64,000 nucleotides of DNA from Sipunculus nudus (GCA_026874595.1 CM049320.1:24714214-24778213); one strand, 5' to 3'. Numbered from the stretch's first letter, positions 1-12,565 are shown. Notes: generated by a model from the letters alone, not told the origin. Program-made: numbers and translations.

Positions 1-559
1 CACAATCAAATGTTTCTTGGGATCATATCTTATACAGTCATAATATCCCTGAGGGTGCAAATGACCTTATATATCAGAAAACCACAATAAAACAACAAAA
101 TAACACACCCTCTAACAGTCAAAAACTGTGGTTTTCCTGAGTTTGCACTTTGCTTCTGCGAAAAGCCATGGCACAATAGATCAACAGAAAAGATATAAAC
201 TTCAGAAATGGGTATCTTAATTCTAACTATAATTTGAAGATTGGGCATGGTCCAAAAATGTTATTCCACTAAAATAATTGCAAAGATTTGCATTTTATTC
301 ATAGGCATCTGATGTTAAAAAGTGTTTATTATTTAAGCTTAAATGTGATATAATATCAATTTGGTATTTGTATAGGTACCATATAACAAAATAATTGTAT
401 ACAATTTGAAATCTTATTTTTTAACAATTTTTAAAACAAAAAAAAAACGATCATGTGCAAAAAAAAAGATAACTATAATTATACCTGCAACAGTTACAGT
501 TTTAAAAACAATTATTTTAAATCGGTTAAATCACTGAAACAAACAATCCTATTTGATGA

Positions 560-930
560 GTAACTTGATAAATTGAATGACAACTAAGCATGATACAAAA
601 GCATCCGAGTGACACACAAACCGGTGAATTACTTGTAACCGCCTGGTTAATTTTCCCGGCTTGTTTGCAGTGGCTATTTGGACAGGTGTCGTTAACGGAA
701 AGATTCTCCCGCCAACCTCTTACCTGCTTTGTTTTAACAGATCGGTGGCGTATCTCAGTCAATTTACTGTCTCGCTCGTCTGTCTGCGAGCATTGACAGT
801 CATGGAGTCAGGTGTTGTGAGCGAGACATCAGGATGAGGGAGAGTCATCTATTATTAACACACTCGTGGCATTTGTAGATTATATCGACTGAGAGCGTGT
901 GGCATTTTAAACCCGATCCGTAAAACAACA
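560..930. other. CpG-retaining unique island, candidate regulatory DNA
   Basis: In a CpG-poor AT-rich setting, this stretch is GC-richer, non-repetitive and keeps many CpGs (for example around 615-655 and 690-800). Short ORFs exist on both strands but none resembles a known protein. I infer an unmethylated regulatory element or promoter. Positions 1-560 and 930-1170 hold only AT-rich unique sequence with nothing recognisable. Confidence 0.3.
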
Positions 931-1171
931 CTTTCCTGTTAATCTTTATACAACAAAATTTTTGATACAGCGGTTTCGGAATTATCATACAATTCATTGT
1001 TTTTCTGCTGAAATACACCTTTTCTTTGCATAATACTGCAAGTACCCTGCAAAAATGCAGTGCGTGTTTTTTTCTGCCTCCCTGAGAATTTTCCCATTTG
1101 GTACTTAAAAAGATGCCTTATTTCCAGGTGTATGAAACATGCTTATTAATAATACCTCCTAAGTAGTACAT

Positions 1172-1188
1172 GTATATATATATATATT

Positions 1189-1229
<41 letters not shown>
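1172..1229. repeat. (TA)n microsatellite
   Basis: An alternating TA run, interrupted once by a short TTTATAAA. From here to about 1950 the sequence is AT-rich with no gene or repeat I can recognise. Confidence 0.95.
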
Positions 1230-1231
<2 letters not shown>

Positions 1232-1949
1232 AAATAATCTCTATGCCTTTTTTTCTTGCCTTTTTATGCCTGGACTCATAAGATTTTTCTTGCCTAATGC
1301 CTAAAGTGTGCAAGAGGGTGCTACACAAATGCTCCAAAGCTGTCTTACTGATGAAAACTAAATTTATTTTCTGTCAAATTTGTATTCATTTGTCAATTAT
1401 TTTTTACATATTTGTTGGATTTTGAAATGAAGAGCTACATGATACCATATCTTCCCATTAATTTATGACACAAATAGGGACACATGGGTTTTTATGGTTT
1501 ATTACATGCATGACTGTAATAATTTGAATATTAATAAAATCCCAAGAGTTTCATAGTTTGACACATACACATATTGAATGTATGCTAATTTTAAGAATAA
1601 TGATTTTTCTTTACAGTCATTCTATTACTACTTTGATTGTTATAATGTCAAACCCCTCCACCTACCCAACCCCAAAAATAAATCAACAATAAAGCTTTAA
1701 AAATCGCAGGAAAAATTAAAATTTTCACAGATGTTATATACCAATCTGTCTTAAAGACTTTGTCAGAGGAAATCTTAATTTGGTCTGTCAAAAAACTTTA
1801 AAAGGGGCAATGTCCTTTTAACAAATTTTATCAAAGTTACCCCCAGAGAAAATATGTTTCTACCTCTTCGTCAGTTTGATATTATTATGTGTTACTGATG
1901 GTTACAGATCATTCATATACATACCACAAACCCATCACCAGGTGAAACG

Positions 1950-3070
1950 TTCCCACAACTGTCAGTGAAGCAGAAAATCTGAAGTTTAAAATGACAGGTA
2001 TACAAGCGCACATACAAATTACTGTCTGAGGCTCACTTACATCCAAGCAAGCGCAAAATGGTCACCAATATCTTCGTTTACATCCAAGCTGAATGCATCA
2101 GAGAGTAAGCCCCACGACGAGCGAACCTCAAGAGGACCCGTCGTTATGACCACCTGTGGCGGAGGCATTCATCGTGAATGAGGTCTATGATAGCGGGTGG
2201 GGGGTTATGCATGGCAGGCTTTATCTGAACTATACAATAGGGTCAAGAAAATAAGGAACACCGAAAAATGATACCCATCAGGCCAAGTGAACACAGGTGA
2301 GAAAAATGGCCCCCACGGGGCCACAAGATCACACAGTGTCTCTATTGATACGGTTATTTGCGGCCAAAGCACGGTCAGTGATCATTACACATTATGTACA
2401 TTTAGATGCGCAAACAGGCGGATGAGCCCGTATTTGCCCACAATTCAAAGCTATCTTTTCGTGAACTCTTTGCCCAAACAGCAGCTGTCTTTCAACTATC
2501 GTGGGAGATATTCTAAATAATTACCAAGGAAGTTCCGTTGAATTTGTTCAGAAGAGTCCCCAGTGGGTAGAGCCCTGGGCGAACAAATAAGAAGACAATT
2601 TGTCGGACAAGGCATCACAATTCAAAGCAGATTTAGTATCCATCAACTGTCCCGCTATGGGTAATTATTGAGCTCAGCCGAACCCCCCTTAGTAAATTCC
2701 AGTGTACATATACACTGAGGGTAGGGACAATTAGGTAGTCTTCATGTTAAACACCAATAGCATTTTGTCTGGCCAACGATTTTGTTCGTAATCTGAACAG
2801 CCGCTTCCCAGGGCCACGCTCGGGAAAGATATCGGTGGGAAACAGGTATTTTCTGCCTTATTATATGGAGATCAAACCCAAGCTGTCACTACAAACAACT
2901 TTGTGCTGCGGACAATACGTAATCTGTCTTCACAATTGGATACCTGAATGATTTGGAGCTGATAGCAGCGCTAATGAAATATTAATGTAATCTGTTCTGT
3001 CCTTGTCAATACCACTCAATGTCATGAGCTCACTTATAAATGGCGGCTTGTTTCTCACCCAAGATGAGTT
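1950..3070. other. Long CpG-retaining unique island, candidate cis-regulatory region
   Basis: About 1.1 kb of high-complexity sequence with frequent CpG, unlike its flanks. It contains homeodomain-type TAAT cores around 2970-2995 and a YY1-like ATGGCGGC at about 3039-3046. An ORF at 2287-2520 (+) has no recognisable domain and I do not call it a gene. The composition suggests an enhancer cluster or an unannotated promoter. 3070-4190 is AT-rich and shows no feature. Confidence 0.3.
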
Positions 3071-4194
3071 GGGACCGGCCTTAATCCCATTCACAAATGA
3101 CAATTGATTTCATGGAAGACCCATCATACAAACAGTAGTCACGCTAACATGAACCTTTGAATAACGGCACTGAAAACTTACAAAGACAACAGAAATGGTG
3201 CAATGAACAAGTCTATTGTATGACTGTATTGTAATCCCCTTGTCGTGGTAATCCTTATAATTCTCGATCCCTACAGCTGGCTCTTCTATGCTCATCTCCC
3301 ACCAATGAATGGGGACCATCATTTAGAACCTTTCCCCGTAATAACATAAATAAATATTGATATGATGGCTATTGATATATAAGCACTTTATAATACTGGT
3401 GTAAGTACAGAACCTTCTGTTTCAACATAAGATCAAAAGGATTTGACTTCCCTGAAAAATTACATCAAATGTTCATCTTCAAAACTAAATAAATATTTAT
3501 ATCTTACATTTAACAGTTAAATAAAGGCTCTCTCTGGGCTAGGTGAAAAGCAGCTGCAACTGGATCTCTGTTTTGTTTGTTCTCATCTGCAAGCACTGGC
3601 ACTCCTATATGCAAAATATAACATGGCTAACACTGAAATTTAATTATTAAAATTTAAAATATAAATAATATAAAATATCATTGACATTTTAAATTTTCTT
3701 ATAGTTATAAAAGTGAATAATTTATATTAAATGGACATTAAATATGTCCTAAAGTTATACTGCTTCAAATCATTAATACACAGGAAGAATTTTTCGGAAG
3801 GTAAATATTAAAAGTTATATATAACATATTACAAGTTTTGCAACAAAAAAAACAAGAAACCAGTCTTACAGAATTTAAAATAATAAGACATTTCTTGTAA
3901 GGTCCAAATGATCAATCTGATCTAAATGAAAAATGACATTTGAATGACCATTTTCAATGAATATGAAGTTTGCCATAAAAGAATGATATTAGACTGGTGC
4001 CCCTCTTGAATTTAGGGTTTTATATGCATGAGGCTAGATGATGTTAATTAATCAGGAAGTAATAACATGTTTGTCTTTAGGGTATTACTGTTTATTAAGG
4101 TTTCATATTTCACTTTCAAAGAACGATGGACTTGCCCTATTAAAGACACTATTTAGACTATAATTTTTTGCACAGAATGGGAAAGTGTCCTTAT

Positions 4195-4312
4195 CAGATA
4201 GGTTATGACACACATGGTTTACTGTGATTGACCTCATATTTGTGAGGTTACATTTTTGTGATTTACACTTTTTCTTTGTTTCACAAGGGTTCCATTTTCG
4301 TGATCTCGCCCT
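4195..4312 (+). repeat. CGCGAA-family element, CpG-decayed copy
   Basis: This aligns by eye with 41084-41170. TTCGCGAGGTT there reads TTTGTGAGGTT here, and GCGAGGGTTTTATTTTCGCG there reads CACAAGGGTTCCATTTTCGTG here. Nearly every CpG of the intact family has become TpG or CpA, the signature of deamination of methylated cytosine. It lies just before the DR1-bearing repeat, as its relative does at 41 kb. Confidence 0.6.
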
Positions 4313-4339
4313 ACAATAATCTATAAAGAGCATATCCAT

Positions 4340-4890
4340 AATTATACACCCGTCATGTGACGGGATCAGTATTACGGTATATACCCACCGTCAGTCTGTC
4401 CATCAACTCTTAGTGTTGCCGCGATAACTTACCTGGGCTTTGATAGATTTTCATGAAACTCAGCATAACTACTTACAAACAGATTATTTTGCTGGATTTC
4501 AATTAAGGGCAACATCCACGCATATTTAATACGGTCACAGGTCACTAGGCTACTTAGTGGTGTTGCCCGGATAACTTACAAAGAATATGAAGGATTTTGA
4601 TCAAACTCATCAGAAATGTTATCAATAAAATATCTTGCCTACCGGTAAGTTCGATTTTCCAGCAAAATCCTTGCATATTTAATGTACGTGGTCTGCAGAG
4701 GTCACCACACTTTGGAGGTACCTTTGGTGACTCACGAAAAATCCTATGGAATTTCATGAAACTCATTATACATATTTACCAACTGCGTTTCTCACCTGAA
4801 TTACCTCCTCTTCTTAATTCACCCATATTTAATGAGGTCAGAGGTCACCAGATAAATGACAGGTGTATTATGCATGTTTGCGGAGCTCTT
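4340..4890 (+). repeat. DR1-bearing dispersed repeat, copy A
   Basis: The reverse complement of 40545-41045 matches this segment along its length, starting from the shared GACGGGA...ATTAYGGTATAT start. Inside, a unit of roughly 130-150 bp recurs, each unit with a 'CATATTTAAT' block followed by AGGTCA-type half-sites (4532-4544, 4698-4703, 4835-4847). The 123-aa ORF at 4597-4968 is a by-product of the repeat. It looks like an old non-autonomous transposable element of unknown class. Confidence 0.75.
4835..4847 (+). promoter_or_regulatory. Perfect DR1 nuclear-receptor motif in repeat A
   Basis: AGGTCAGAGGTCA is two consensus half-sites in direct orientation with one base between, the site type bound by RXR, HNF4 and COUP-TF class receptors. 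It is a sequence match only; occupancy is unknown. A weaker DR1-like site lies at 4532-4544. Confidence 0.5.
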
Positions 4891-5189
4891 GTTATATATG
4901 AATTAATTAATATTGTGCGCAAAATAGTAATGCCTAGATGGGGCCCCCAAGTGATCATTGACAGATAAGTTTGTAACATTTTACATCAATAATAACAACA
5001 ATCTTTTCCCTTTTGACTTGATATGTCATGTCATTAATTATATGATTATCATTTGCAGGGGAAATATAAGGGTTAGTTGTCATTGAATTGTGTACAGAAC
5101 AATATCTGACTTGTTTGAGGTTGTGGAAAATGGTCAGTGACAGTTACTCAAGCCAGTTTTGAATCTCACATGCAAGAATTTTGCATGTC

Positions 5190-5720
5190 GAATCAAACAC
5201 TCGGACACTCAGAAACAATGGTCTGAAAGAAATTTCGAGCATCACAGATGCTTACCCCTGGATTCTGGGAAGAACTGATATCATGATGAGGGATGAAAAC
5301 GGTCTCAGATGGAGGTGACGAGAAGCTGCAGCACCCTCCATGCAGCCCCACTTCTCCCGATTTTGCAACAAAATAACTGAAGCCCTGAAGGGTTAATTGC
5401 TATCACTCGAGGCAGAATGTTTGAGAATCCCCGCGTGTCTTATTTAGGAAATTGTACTTTGTGTCACGAATCTCGACAAATTTGCCGCAATCTGTCTCTT
5501 TGGAGGCTATCAATGTGAAGCCCCCATTACTTGCAATGCAACGGCTTCATTTAATGACAGTAGGTGATGCGAGGCAGGAAGTCGTGGGTTTTCTCGAGAC
5601 GTGCTGTGATGGGACCAGAACAAGAGGGGCGTGTCTTTTAACAGCGACTGTCAGACACTGCTACAGTCATTAACTGACAGCACCGCAGAATCTGTGAACA
5701 TTCCAGAAAGCAGAGGTAAA
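5190..5720. other. CpG-retaining unique island
   Basis: Higher-complexity sequence with regular CpG between AT-rich flanks. A 73-aa ORF at 5452-5673 (+) shows no recognisable domain. Just past its right edge lie two forkhead-type TGTTTACA octamers (5738-5745 and 5753-5760). Probably regulatory. 5770-7350 is AT-rich with nothing recognised. Confidence 0.3.
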
Positions 5721-5737
5721 AGGGACGGAACATCTAA

Positions 5738-5760
5738 TGTTTACATTTTAAATGTTTACA
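5738..5760 (+). promoter_or_regulatory. Paired forkhead-type sites
   Basis: TGTTTACA occurs twice in the same orientation, 15 bp apart, at the edge of a CpG-retaining island. This matches the core bound by FOX factors. It is a motif match only, and such AT-rich motifs are common by chance here. Confidence 0.25.
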
Positions 5761-7354
5761 AAGAAAGTGAATAAACTAAAAACTTTCGTTTTTTTAACAA
5801 TTAAAACATCTTGGATCAAACATTTTGGTACCTGAGGGCTTTGTATTTTATTTACATGCCTCACATTTCATATTTATTTAATTCTGAAATTATAAAAATT
5901 AAGCACTCTTTAACTATTTTTTGTGATAGAGCAAACATTTTCTTAATTTTTTAATTTTTAGTAAAGTAATTAAATATTTAAATATAATTATATTAATAAA
6001 TATATTTTAATTTTCACTGAAATTAATAATTCTCCTGCAAGGTGATTTCTATAGCCCATTGACAACAAATCATTTCTAGAGCTAACACTTTGAGTTTACA
6101 ATGCACTGGAGATTGTAATGTATAATTGTGGAAACAATTAAGGACACCAGATTTGAATGCTTCAGTATTATGAAATCAATAAGATGATCAGAAGAAATCT
6201 TGAGTTAAAACGTTCATTTAGAAATTCAAAGACAAAACCATCATGATATTTTCTTGTGATGTTTAAAATTAAATATACTAATTTGATGGGCATTTAAACT
6301 GAAATTTTGATAAATGCTCCTGTATATCTTGCTAAATATGGGAGAGGCATTCATGCATTTAATTTGAGTAAAGATTTATTTGTATAGCAGAAATTTGAAT
6401 TCTACAATCTACATCCAGTGCACTTATTTGTTCAGGAATCTGAGATATAAAGACACTGATAGCATTATCATACAAAAGAAATTAATTCAGACAAATTTTC
6501 TTCTTACTGCAGTATGAGTAATACAAACCCTGTTGACAAAAGATTACATGAGACCTTGCATGTTGTACATGCCCCTTGTCTGTCTGAAGGATAACACTGA
6601 AACCTGATCCAAGTCACATGGCAGAAAATGTTATCTGGTTTCCATGGCAACATTATATTGGTGACCAGACTGAAATGACTTTCACCCTCTCTGTCTAGCT
6701 CTGAATATGAATATTAAAGAAATCTCAAGTTTTATGAAAGCTTGCACTGATAAAACCCTAACAACCACATGGAGTTTTCCAGGTACTAAATATGAATTTG
6801 AGTGAAAAGATATCTATATAAATTAGATGTTCAAGAAACTACAAACCTAGAAGTGGTTTTGGGTCACATGGCTATGTAAATGGAATGTTATTACCTAATT
6901 TCAGAGAAATTCAGAGAACTGAGATAACTGCAGATAATTAAACAAATTTTACTTAGTTAAATGGAAAGGTACTTGGAAATTTACAAGAGTCTTTATTAAC
7001 AGCTAAAGTTGATTTAACTATTTTATAAATATACAATATATGGTACAGTAAGATTTAAGTCTTTTACTTTCAGAGGGATTTTTATTGTATCTTTTCAGTC
7101 TTGAAGTGTGTTTAATAGAAATGTTGTTGACTTATGCCATATATATATAAATAGTAAAATAACATTCCAATCAATGAAATATTACCAACATAAATGTGCT
7201 ATGGAAAAAATGAACCTAGGCTCATTTAAAGGGGAAGAAAAAATGTTTGCATGTGACATGCATTTTCAAGCATCTATTACATACCAGACAACTAAAACAA
7301 AGCAGACGACCACAGGCTTTCTTCCCATCATGCACCGTGTGACCCTAAGTATCA

Positions 7355-7760
7355 AATAACGACAATTAACCTTTTCTGATAAGGAAGACAAGCTACGATA
7401 TACCTCATTTATCATTTGCCATGGTAACCCGAATATAACAGGATGAGGGGCGTGATCTGGCATATGATGTCAAACTGACAAGGGCCCATTTTCTGCCTGA
7501 TAACATGACAAACAAGGTATACATTACAAAATCTGAGATAAGAAATAAGTTCTCTGACACAGCCACAATCTGAAAAGGTCATGGCCACCTTGGACAATTT
7601 GCACAAGAATTCCTCGTATGCACCGGTTGTTGACTCTGATGGAATTTTTAGGTAGTTATAAGTTATAAGATAATTGGGCAATTTTCAGGAATCTAAATAA
7701 ACGTACTCTCCTATCACAATAAGGGTGCTCGGTGTCTAATCTCTATGGCATCCCACAAGT
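7355..7760. other. CpG-retaining unique island
   Basis: Unique sequence with more CpG and G+C than its surroundings. Overlapping small ORFs on the minus strand (7266-7463 and 7412-7681) show no family resemblance. Candidate regulatory DNA. The flank 7760-8800 is AT-rich; the only structure there is a short duplication of CATGGCCTGTTGGT near 8522 and 8603. Confidence 0.25.
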
Positions 7761-8814
7761 CTTATGAAGAACGGTATGCCAACATGAAAGTGGGCTAATA
7801 ATCCGTGTCAAAACAATATTCTGCAAAAGCTGAACATTTTTGTCAGATATGATAAAGAAAGCTTCGAAGAATTTGAAAATGTGACCAAGGTGGCAAAAAG
7901 ACAAGATACGTCACTATTTAGACAAGTGATCTGCATGTCATAGTACTGATATCAACCAACGCAAATTATGCAGCTGATTTCAGCAGAAAAACAATGCAAA
8001 TGTGATTTTAGTTTTATGTTCTATGAAGTGAGAAAGGATCATGTTTCAAAAGTTCAAATATATTTTCAAAAATTAAAATTTCTACACTGTTAATGTAATC
8101 AAGAAACTTTAAAATGTTCATGTATGTATGATATACAATATCATTACACCTTTATTGCATTCACAGAATTTTCAAAATGGAAAAATAAGATTACAAACAC
8201 TTTTTTCAGGTATCAAGATACATTTTAAGAGATCAAAAGGTGTTTATGTGAGTGATCTGAAACTTCTGAGTCAATAATTGTTAGAAACTTTTAAATGCCA
8301 AGATTTTAATACTTGGTGTTCTATGAATTTTTTTAGTGAGATTAAATGACATTTTCAAAGAAATCTTTTCAGATAAATAACAGATAAATCTAAGCTTGCA
8401 AGACTGCTGACTGGTAAATTGAATTTTTAGATCCAGAAATGTTCCATGAAATGTAATACATGCACATGTCAGCTATTAATGTATATAAAAAAATATTTTT
8501 AAAGTACATGTATATAAAATTCATGGCCTGTTGGTTGCATTTTTTTTTAAATTTGGAATTATATGATGAGAATGTGTTATTTTTTTTATACATGAAAGGT
8601 CCATGGCCTGTTGGTGGCAGTATCTACTGAATTAGTTAGAAATTAACCATACAGAAAGTATGATGGTATTATGAACTAGTTTTCTGGATTTCAGGTTTTT
8701 ACATGCAAAGGGCTAGGAGTTAACAAACCAGAGGTCAGAACTTGTCAATAAGAAGTTGGAGGTAATTAATCCCTGAGGTTCTAACAATGTATCACACTAA
8801 GCCACTGAGAAACT

Positions 8815-8890
8815 GACAGGGTTTGAACCTGGAACCTCCAGCTTCCGAATCCAATGCTTTTTCCACAGGGCTATGCCGTAGCAAAGATAA
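8815..8890 (-). repeat. tRNA-like SINE head (first of two)
   Basis: Read on the minus strand this gives GGTTCAAACCC, a good RNA polymerase III B box, with an A-box-like GGCATAGCCCTGTGG about 45 bp upstream of it. The spacing fits a tRNA-derived SINE head, but it does not fold convincingly as a functional tRNA. The body of the SINE is not defined. Confidence 0.45.
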
Positions 8891-9029
8891 TATTTTTATT
8901 ACTCAACATTCTCCATTTGGGTGATATATACATAGTGGTAGAAATAATCCAGAAGCCAAAACCAAACATAAAGATATTAGAACAATCTCTGAGGTTTTAT
9001 CGAGATATCATAAAATCACTGATGAGGCA

Positions 9030-9095
9030 CAGTAGGGATTGAACCAGAGACCTCTATGTCTGAAGTCCTCTGCCCCTTAGTCTGAAATAGCCTAT
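9030..9095 (-). repeat. tRNA-like SINE head (second of two)
   Basis: On the minus strand it reads GGTTCAATCCC (B box) preceded by an A-box-like segment around 9075-9090. It lies about 215 bp from the other tRNA-like segment in the same orientation, so these are either two SINE insertions or one dimeric element. Confidence 0.4.
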
Positions 9096-9099
9096 TTCC

Positions 9100-9500
9100 C
9101 TTAATAGGTACTTCCAGGTGAATACAGGTGAGAGGCCATGTAGTTGAGATGAGGTAATGCACTCCACCCCCTGGTCAATGACTGAATTACCGAAGTTTCT
9201 ATCAACAGCCCGAGAGACGACAGATCCCCTATGTAACATGTTTACATAGACAGGGGCACCTGACTGTGCTCTTTCGCAACTCTTTTGTGTCTGAAGACAA
9301 ACATATCTATCGGCACAAGTCACATGTCACAGCCCCCAGTGATTCAGACAATTTCAGGTGCAAGCGAGGCCAATAATTGGTAAATCTCAAGTTTCCAAGT
9401 GGCTACCCTATAAGGGTCAAGTCCAGTTCTTTCTATTATGTGTATTGTACCATTGGGACCATCTTCACGAGTTAGAACCTGTCCTATCGTGTAATGAGTG
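9100..9500. other. Unique island with a forkhead-containing near-palindrome
   Basis: Unique, GC-richer sequence. Around 9230-9250 a near-perfect 21-bp palindrome (CTATGTAACATGTTTACATAG) carries TGTTTAC on one arm. An 89-aa minus-strand ORF (9054-9323) has no recognisable domain. Candidate regulatory element. 9500-10000 is AT-rich and shows nothing. Confidence 0.25.
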
Positions 9501-10007
9501 AGGCCTATGTCCCTTTTGATCTGTATACCAGTATCTGTTTGTGTGTAAGTGTGGATATGGTTGATCTACAATTAAATCCATTCACCACAATATCAACTTT
9601 TAGAAATACCATGTGAATTTTTGAAAATTTAAAATTAAATTTAATATTTTTTATTTAAGGAATTGCAAAATATAAAAATTCAAAGTTTCTGAAAAACATA
9701 GTTTGTAAATACTAAATTTATATTATTTTTATTATGAATCATTTCAGAAACTTTAGAGTTTCAAAATTTTATGTTCCAGTATTAAAATTTAAGGGTTGCT
9801 TTAAAACTTTATTTTTGTGTTTTCTGATGAAAATCTAATGGTGTAATCACATTTTTGGACACTCTTTGGCCATAACTTTGGTATAAGTCTATGTACTTAT
9901 ACCATTTCAGGTTTATGTTTATGTTCATTTCTGCACCCTGAAGAAATCACTGAATAATGTTCTTCTCTGGTGTGGAATACATTTTGCTATAAAATTTGTG
10001 TTTTGAA

Positions 10008-10170
10008 TCTCATTCAATCTGCTTTGTTCATCATTTTCTCTTCATTGTGGTTCGTATTTATCAGTATTGCATACAGATGACATAAGACTTAATTTTTATA
10101 GTCAATTTCAACAGAAAATTTGTGGTCAAATGTGCTTAACTTTACAACTTTCATGAAAATCTTGAGTTTG
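10008..10170 (+). repeat. Dispersed repeat Z, 3' part
   Basis: It aligns by eye with 13490-13665: both run TTTGAATCTCATTC, then a CATTGTGGTTC / CCTTGTGGTTC block, ATTTATCA, and ACATACAGATGA or GCATACAGATGA, and end near CAACTTT. The two copies are clearly related but diverged. The element class is unknown. Confidence 0.5.
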
Positions 10171-10379
10171 AATACACTTACTCCTGCACACAATTGCTAT
10201 GTTCACAAATGCTCACTCCTCAAATAGTAATAAGTCCATCAGTTCTAACTGTAAATCACATATGTTAACTTCAAAATTGCAATAATATTTAAGCTGTAAA
10301 TCAGACATTGAAATATCAATAACTATTAATATCAAAATGATTATTATGGTATTACAGGATTATCTGATTACAGGAAACT

Positions 10380-10960
10380 GATCAGTTAATGACTACGTTT
10401 AACACTTATAATAGGTGGTAATAATGGGTAAAATGAAGCTTACATTACAATAAGGAGAGTGAGGTGAAAAATCAACTGAAAGGAATGATTTTGTGATTTT
10501 GTCACCCATCTCTGGTGACAGGTAATGTTTCAGTATTATGGGATAGGTCTCTACATGGCCCACCATTCTGTCAGACTGACAATCAGCTACGCCTCCCATG
10601 GGGCAGCCAATTAATTTGTGGAATCTGCGTGGAGTGGATAATATAACGGCCCCTCAGCCATAGGCCCGGTATTGTTGTCTGTCTATTTAAACCTTAAGCC
10701 TGTCTTATCAATGAGAGCTATGGATGAATGGAGATACTCAGTCAGAGTCTATAGCGAGCCCCCAGTGTCCGATCTACAGACACCTGCGGCTTGAGGCCAG
10801 CATTCCACTACATTACCTGTATACGAACTCAAAGGGACCTGCAAATATCGTTTTCCTGAAATATTCCAAAGTGGTCATTAATTAAGTGTACATCAAAGGT
10901 GGATCATCTAGCATCCACACTCGATGATTAATTTGGTTATTGTAATGACGGTACCTCAAG
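10380..10960. other. CpG-retaining unique island
   Basis: High-complexity sequence with several CpGs and TAAT cores (for example CAATTAATTTG near 10609). It contains no convincing ORF. Candidate enhancer. 10960-11440 is AT-rich with nothing recognised. Confidence 0.3.
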
Positions 10961-11439
10961 ATCCCTGTGGAATTAAGGTTTAATAGGATCATATTTCTTT
11001 GGTAATTTTTTTTTCCATCTGTCACATACTTTATTAAATAGGTTGAAGCAGTTGGATTCTATTCAAAAAGCTTGACCACTTACTCTACTTTCTTTCTTAA
11101 TTTTATCCAGGGTTGGAAACTGAATACCAATTTTATTTATTGGCCCTCCATGTTTGGAAATTTTATTTATTTTTTACCAGACTGACTAATTACTGACAAT
11201 AAATTGTAGATAATCATATGAATAAAATAAATAAATATAAAAAACCTTAACAAACACTGAATCATAGGGCAAGATCAACTGCCTTAAACCTTATTAATTT
11301 CAGACTTGTTATACTCATATGATTTTTCACAATATATTACACATTCTTTCTCTTCTCCCTTTAAAGGTTAGTCTCAATAACGTTTAAAATTTGGTATATT
11401 CAAAATTGTCACTACTGCAAAACCTGGCTCACTGCATGC

Positions 11440-11770
11440 CTATATATATACATGTTGAGGCCCAGATTAGAATCTGGTCCAATTTAAAGCTGGGCCAGCC
11501 CAGACTAACATTTTGGTCTGGATCAGCCCATAGATTATCTAGGATAAGCTAAGGAATCTAATTCAGTTTAAAATCAGTGCAGACCAGATTTCAGTCCTGA
11601 AGTCTTCACCACAGGATTGTAATCTGGACCGGCCCAGATCAAAATTTTAATCTTGGCTGGCCCAGTTAATAACTTGTCTAGCCCAGATTAAAATTTTGAT
11701 CTGGGCTGGTCTAGGTCAAAATTTTAATCTGGGCTGGCCAAGTTTTGGTTTGGACCAGATTCTTATCCGT
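11440..11770. repeat. Irregular CTGGGCTGGCC-type short repeat
   Basis: Variants of CTGGGCTGGCCCAG, AGATYAAAATTTTAATCTGG and their reverse complements recur about eight times. The core is itself palindromic, so the block can form many alternative hairpins. The word arrangement is irregular rather than a clean tandem array, and part may be an inverted-repeat transposon relic. Confidence 0.6.
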
Positions 11771-12429
11771 GCTCGCTGGGTGTTTTCTTGTATAATAATT
11801 GACAGCAACTGTCCATGGTAAAGTGTTATACATTCAGCTAGTGTATAATATAAAGACATCAACTCTGTTAATAGGCATTAAAAAAGTCCCATAAGTCCTT
11901 GCATCAGACACTTTCATGTGTGTGTAACACACAGCTATTCATTGCAAGGACACATGGGAGTATTTGTAATGCCATGAATGTATCAAAGGCATGTCTATTT
12001 CACCGCGTACATTTCATGGCGTATGTTTCACACATTCAGCTATGTAGATGGCACATGTTATGTTTGGTCTGTCTGTCACTTGCTGGGTGACACTCACAAA
12101 CAACTGAATGGCTTGTCTATCGCACTATCCTAACCCCAGCCTGGTTATCTCAGCATATGATTACTTACCCATTAATGTATGTGCCACTCCCTACAAATAG
12201 CTACAGATTTTCTCACCCCTGAAAGTTGTAACCCCCTAAAACAGGCTGGTCAATGTCACCTGGGTCATGATGATACAAACTGGCTCTTATATATCAGAGT
12301 GGCTCTTTAATTCGTAAGTGACAGGGACCCTATAGAAAATATGTAAGACATGAGAGATGTACACACACAGATGTAAAACATGCCAGAGTAGAGATAGAGA
12401 CCACATTAATACAAACAGGAAATATATGA

Positions 12430-12533
12430 ACTTGAGAGAGAGAAAGAGAGAGAAATTGAGAAATAGAAAGAGAAAAGAGGGAGAGCTATGATAACTATGA
12501 TACACAATTAATACAAACAGGAAACATGAATAT

Positions 12534-12565
<32 letters not shown>

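Noticed and set aside
2287..2520. 77-aa ORF in the 2-3 kb island as an exon
   Set aside because: No domain, no persuasive splice sites, and ORFs of this length are expected in GC-richer islands.
4597..4968. 123-aa ORF
   Set aside because: Lies inside a dispersed repeat whose second copy has no equivalent ORF.
8815..9095. Functional tRNA genes
   Set aside because: B boxes are good, but the acceptor and anticodon arms do not pair convincingly; more likely SINE heads.
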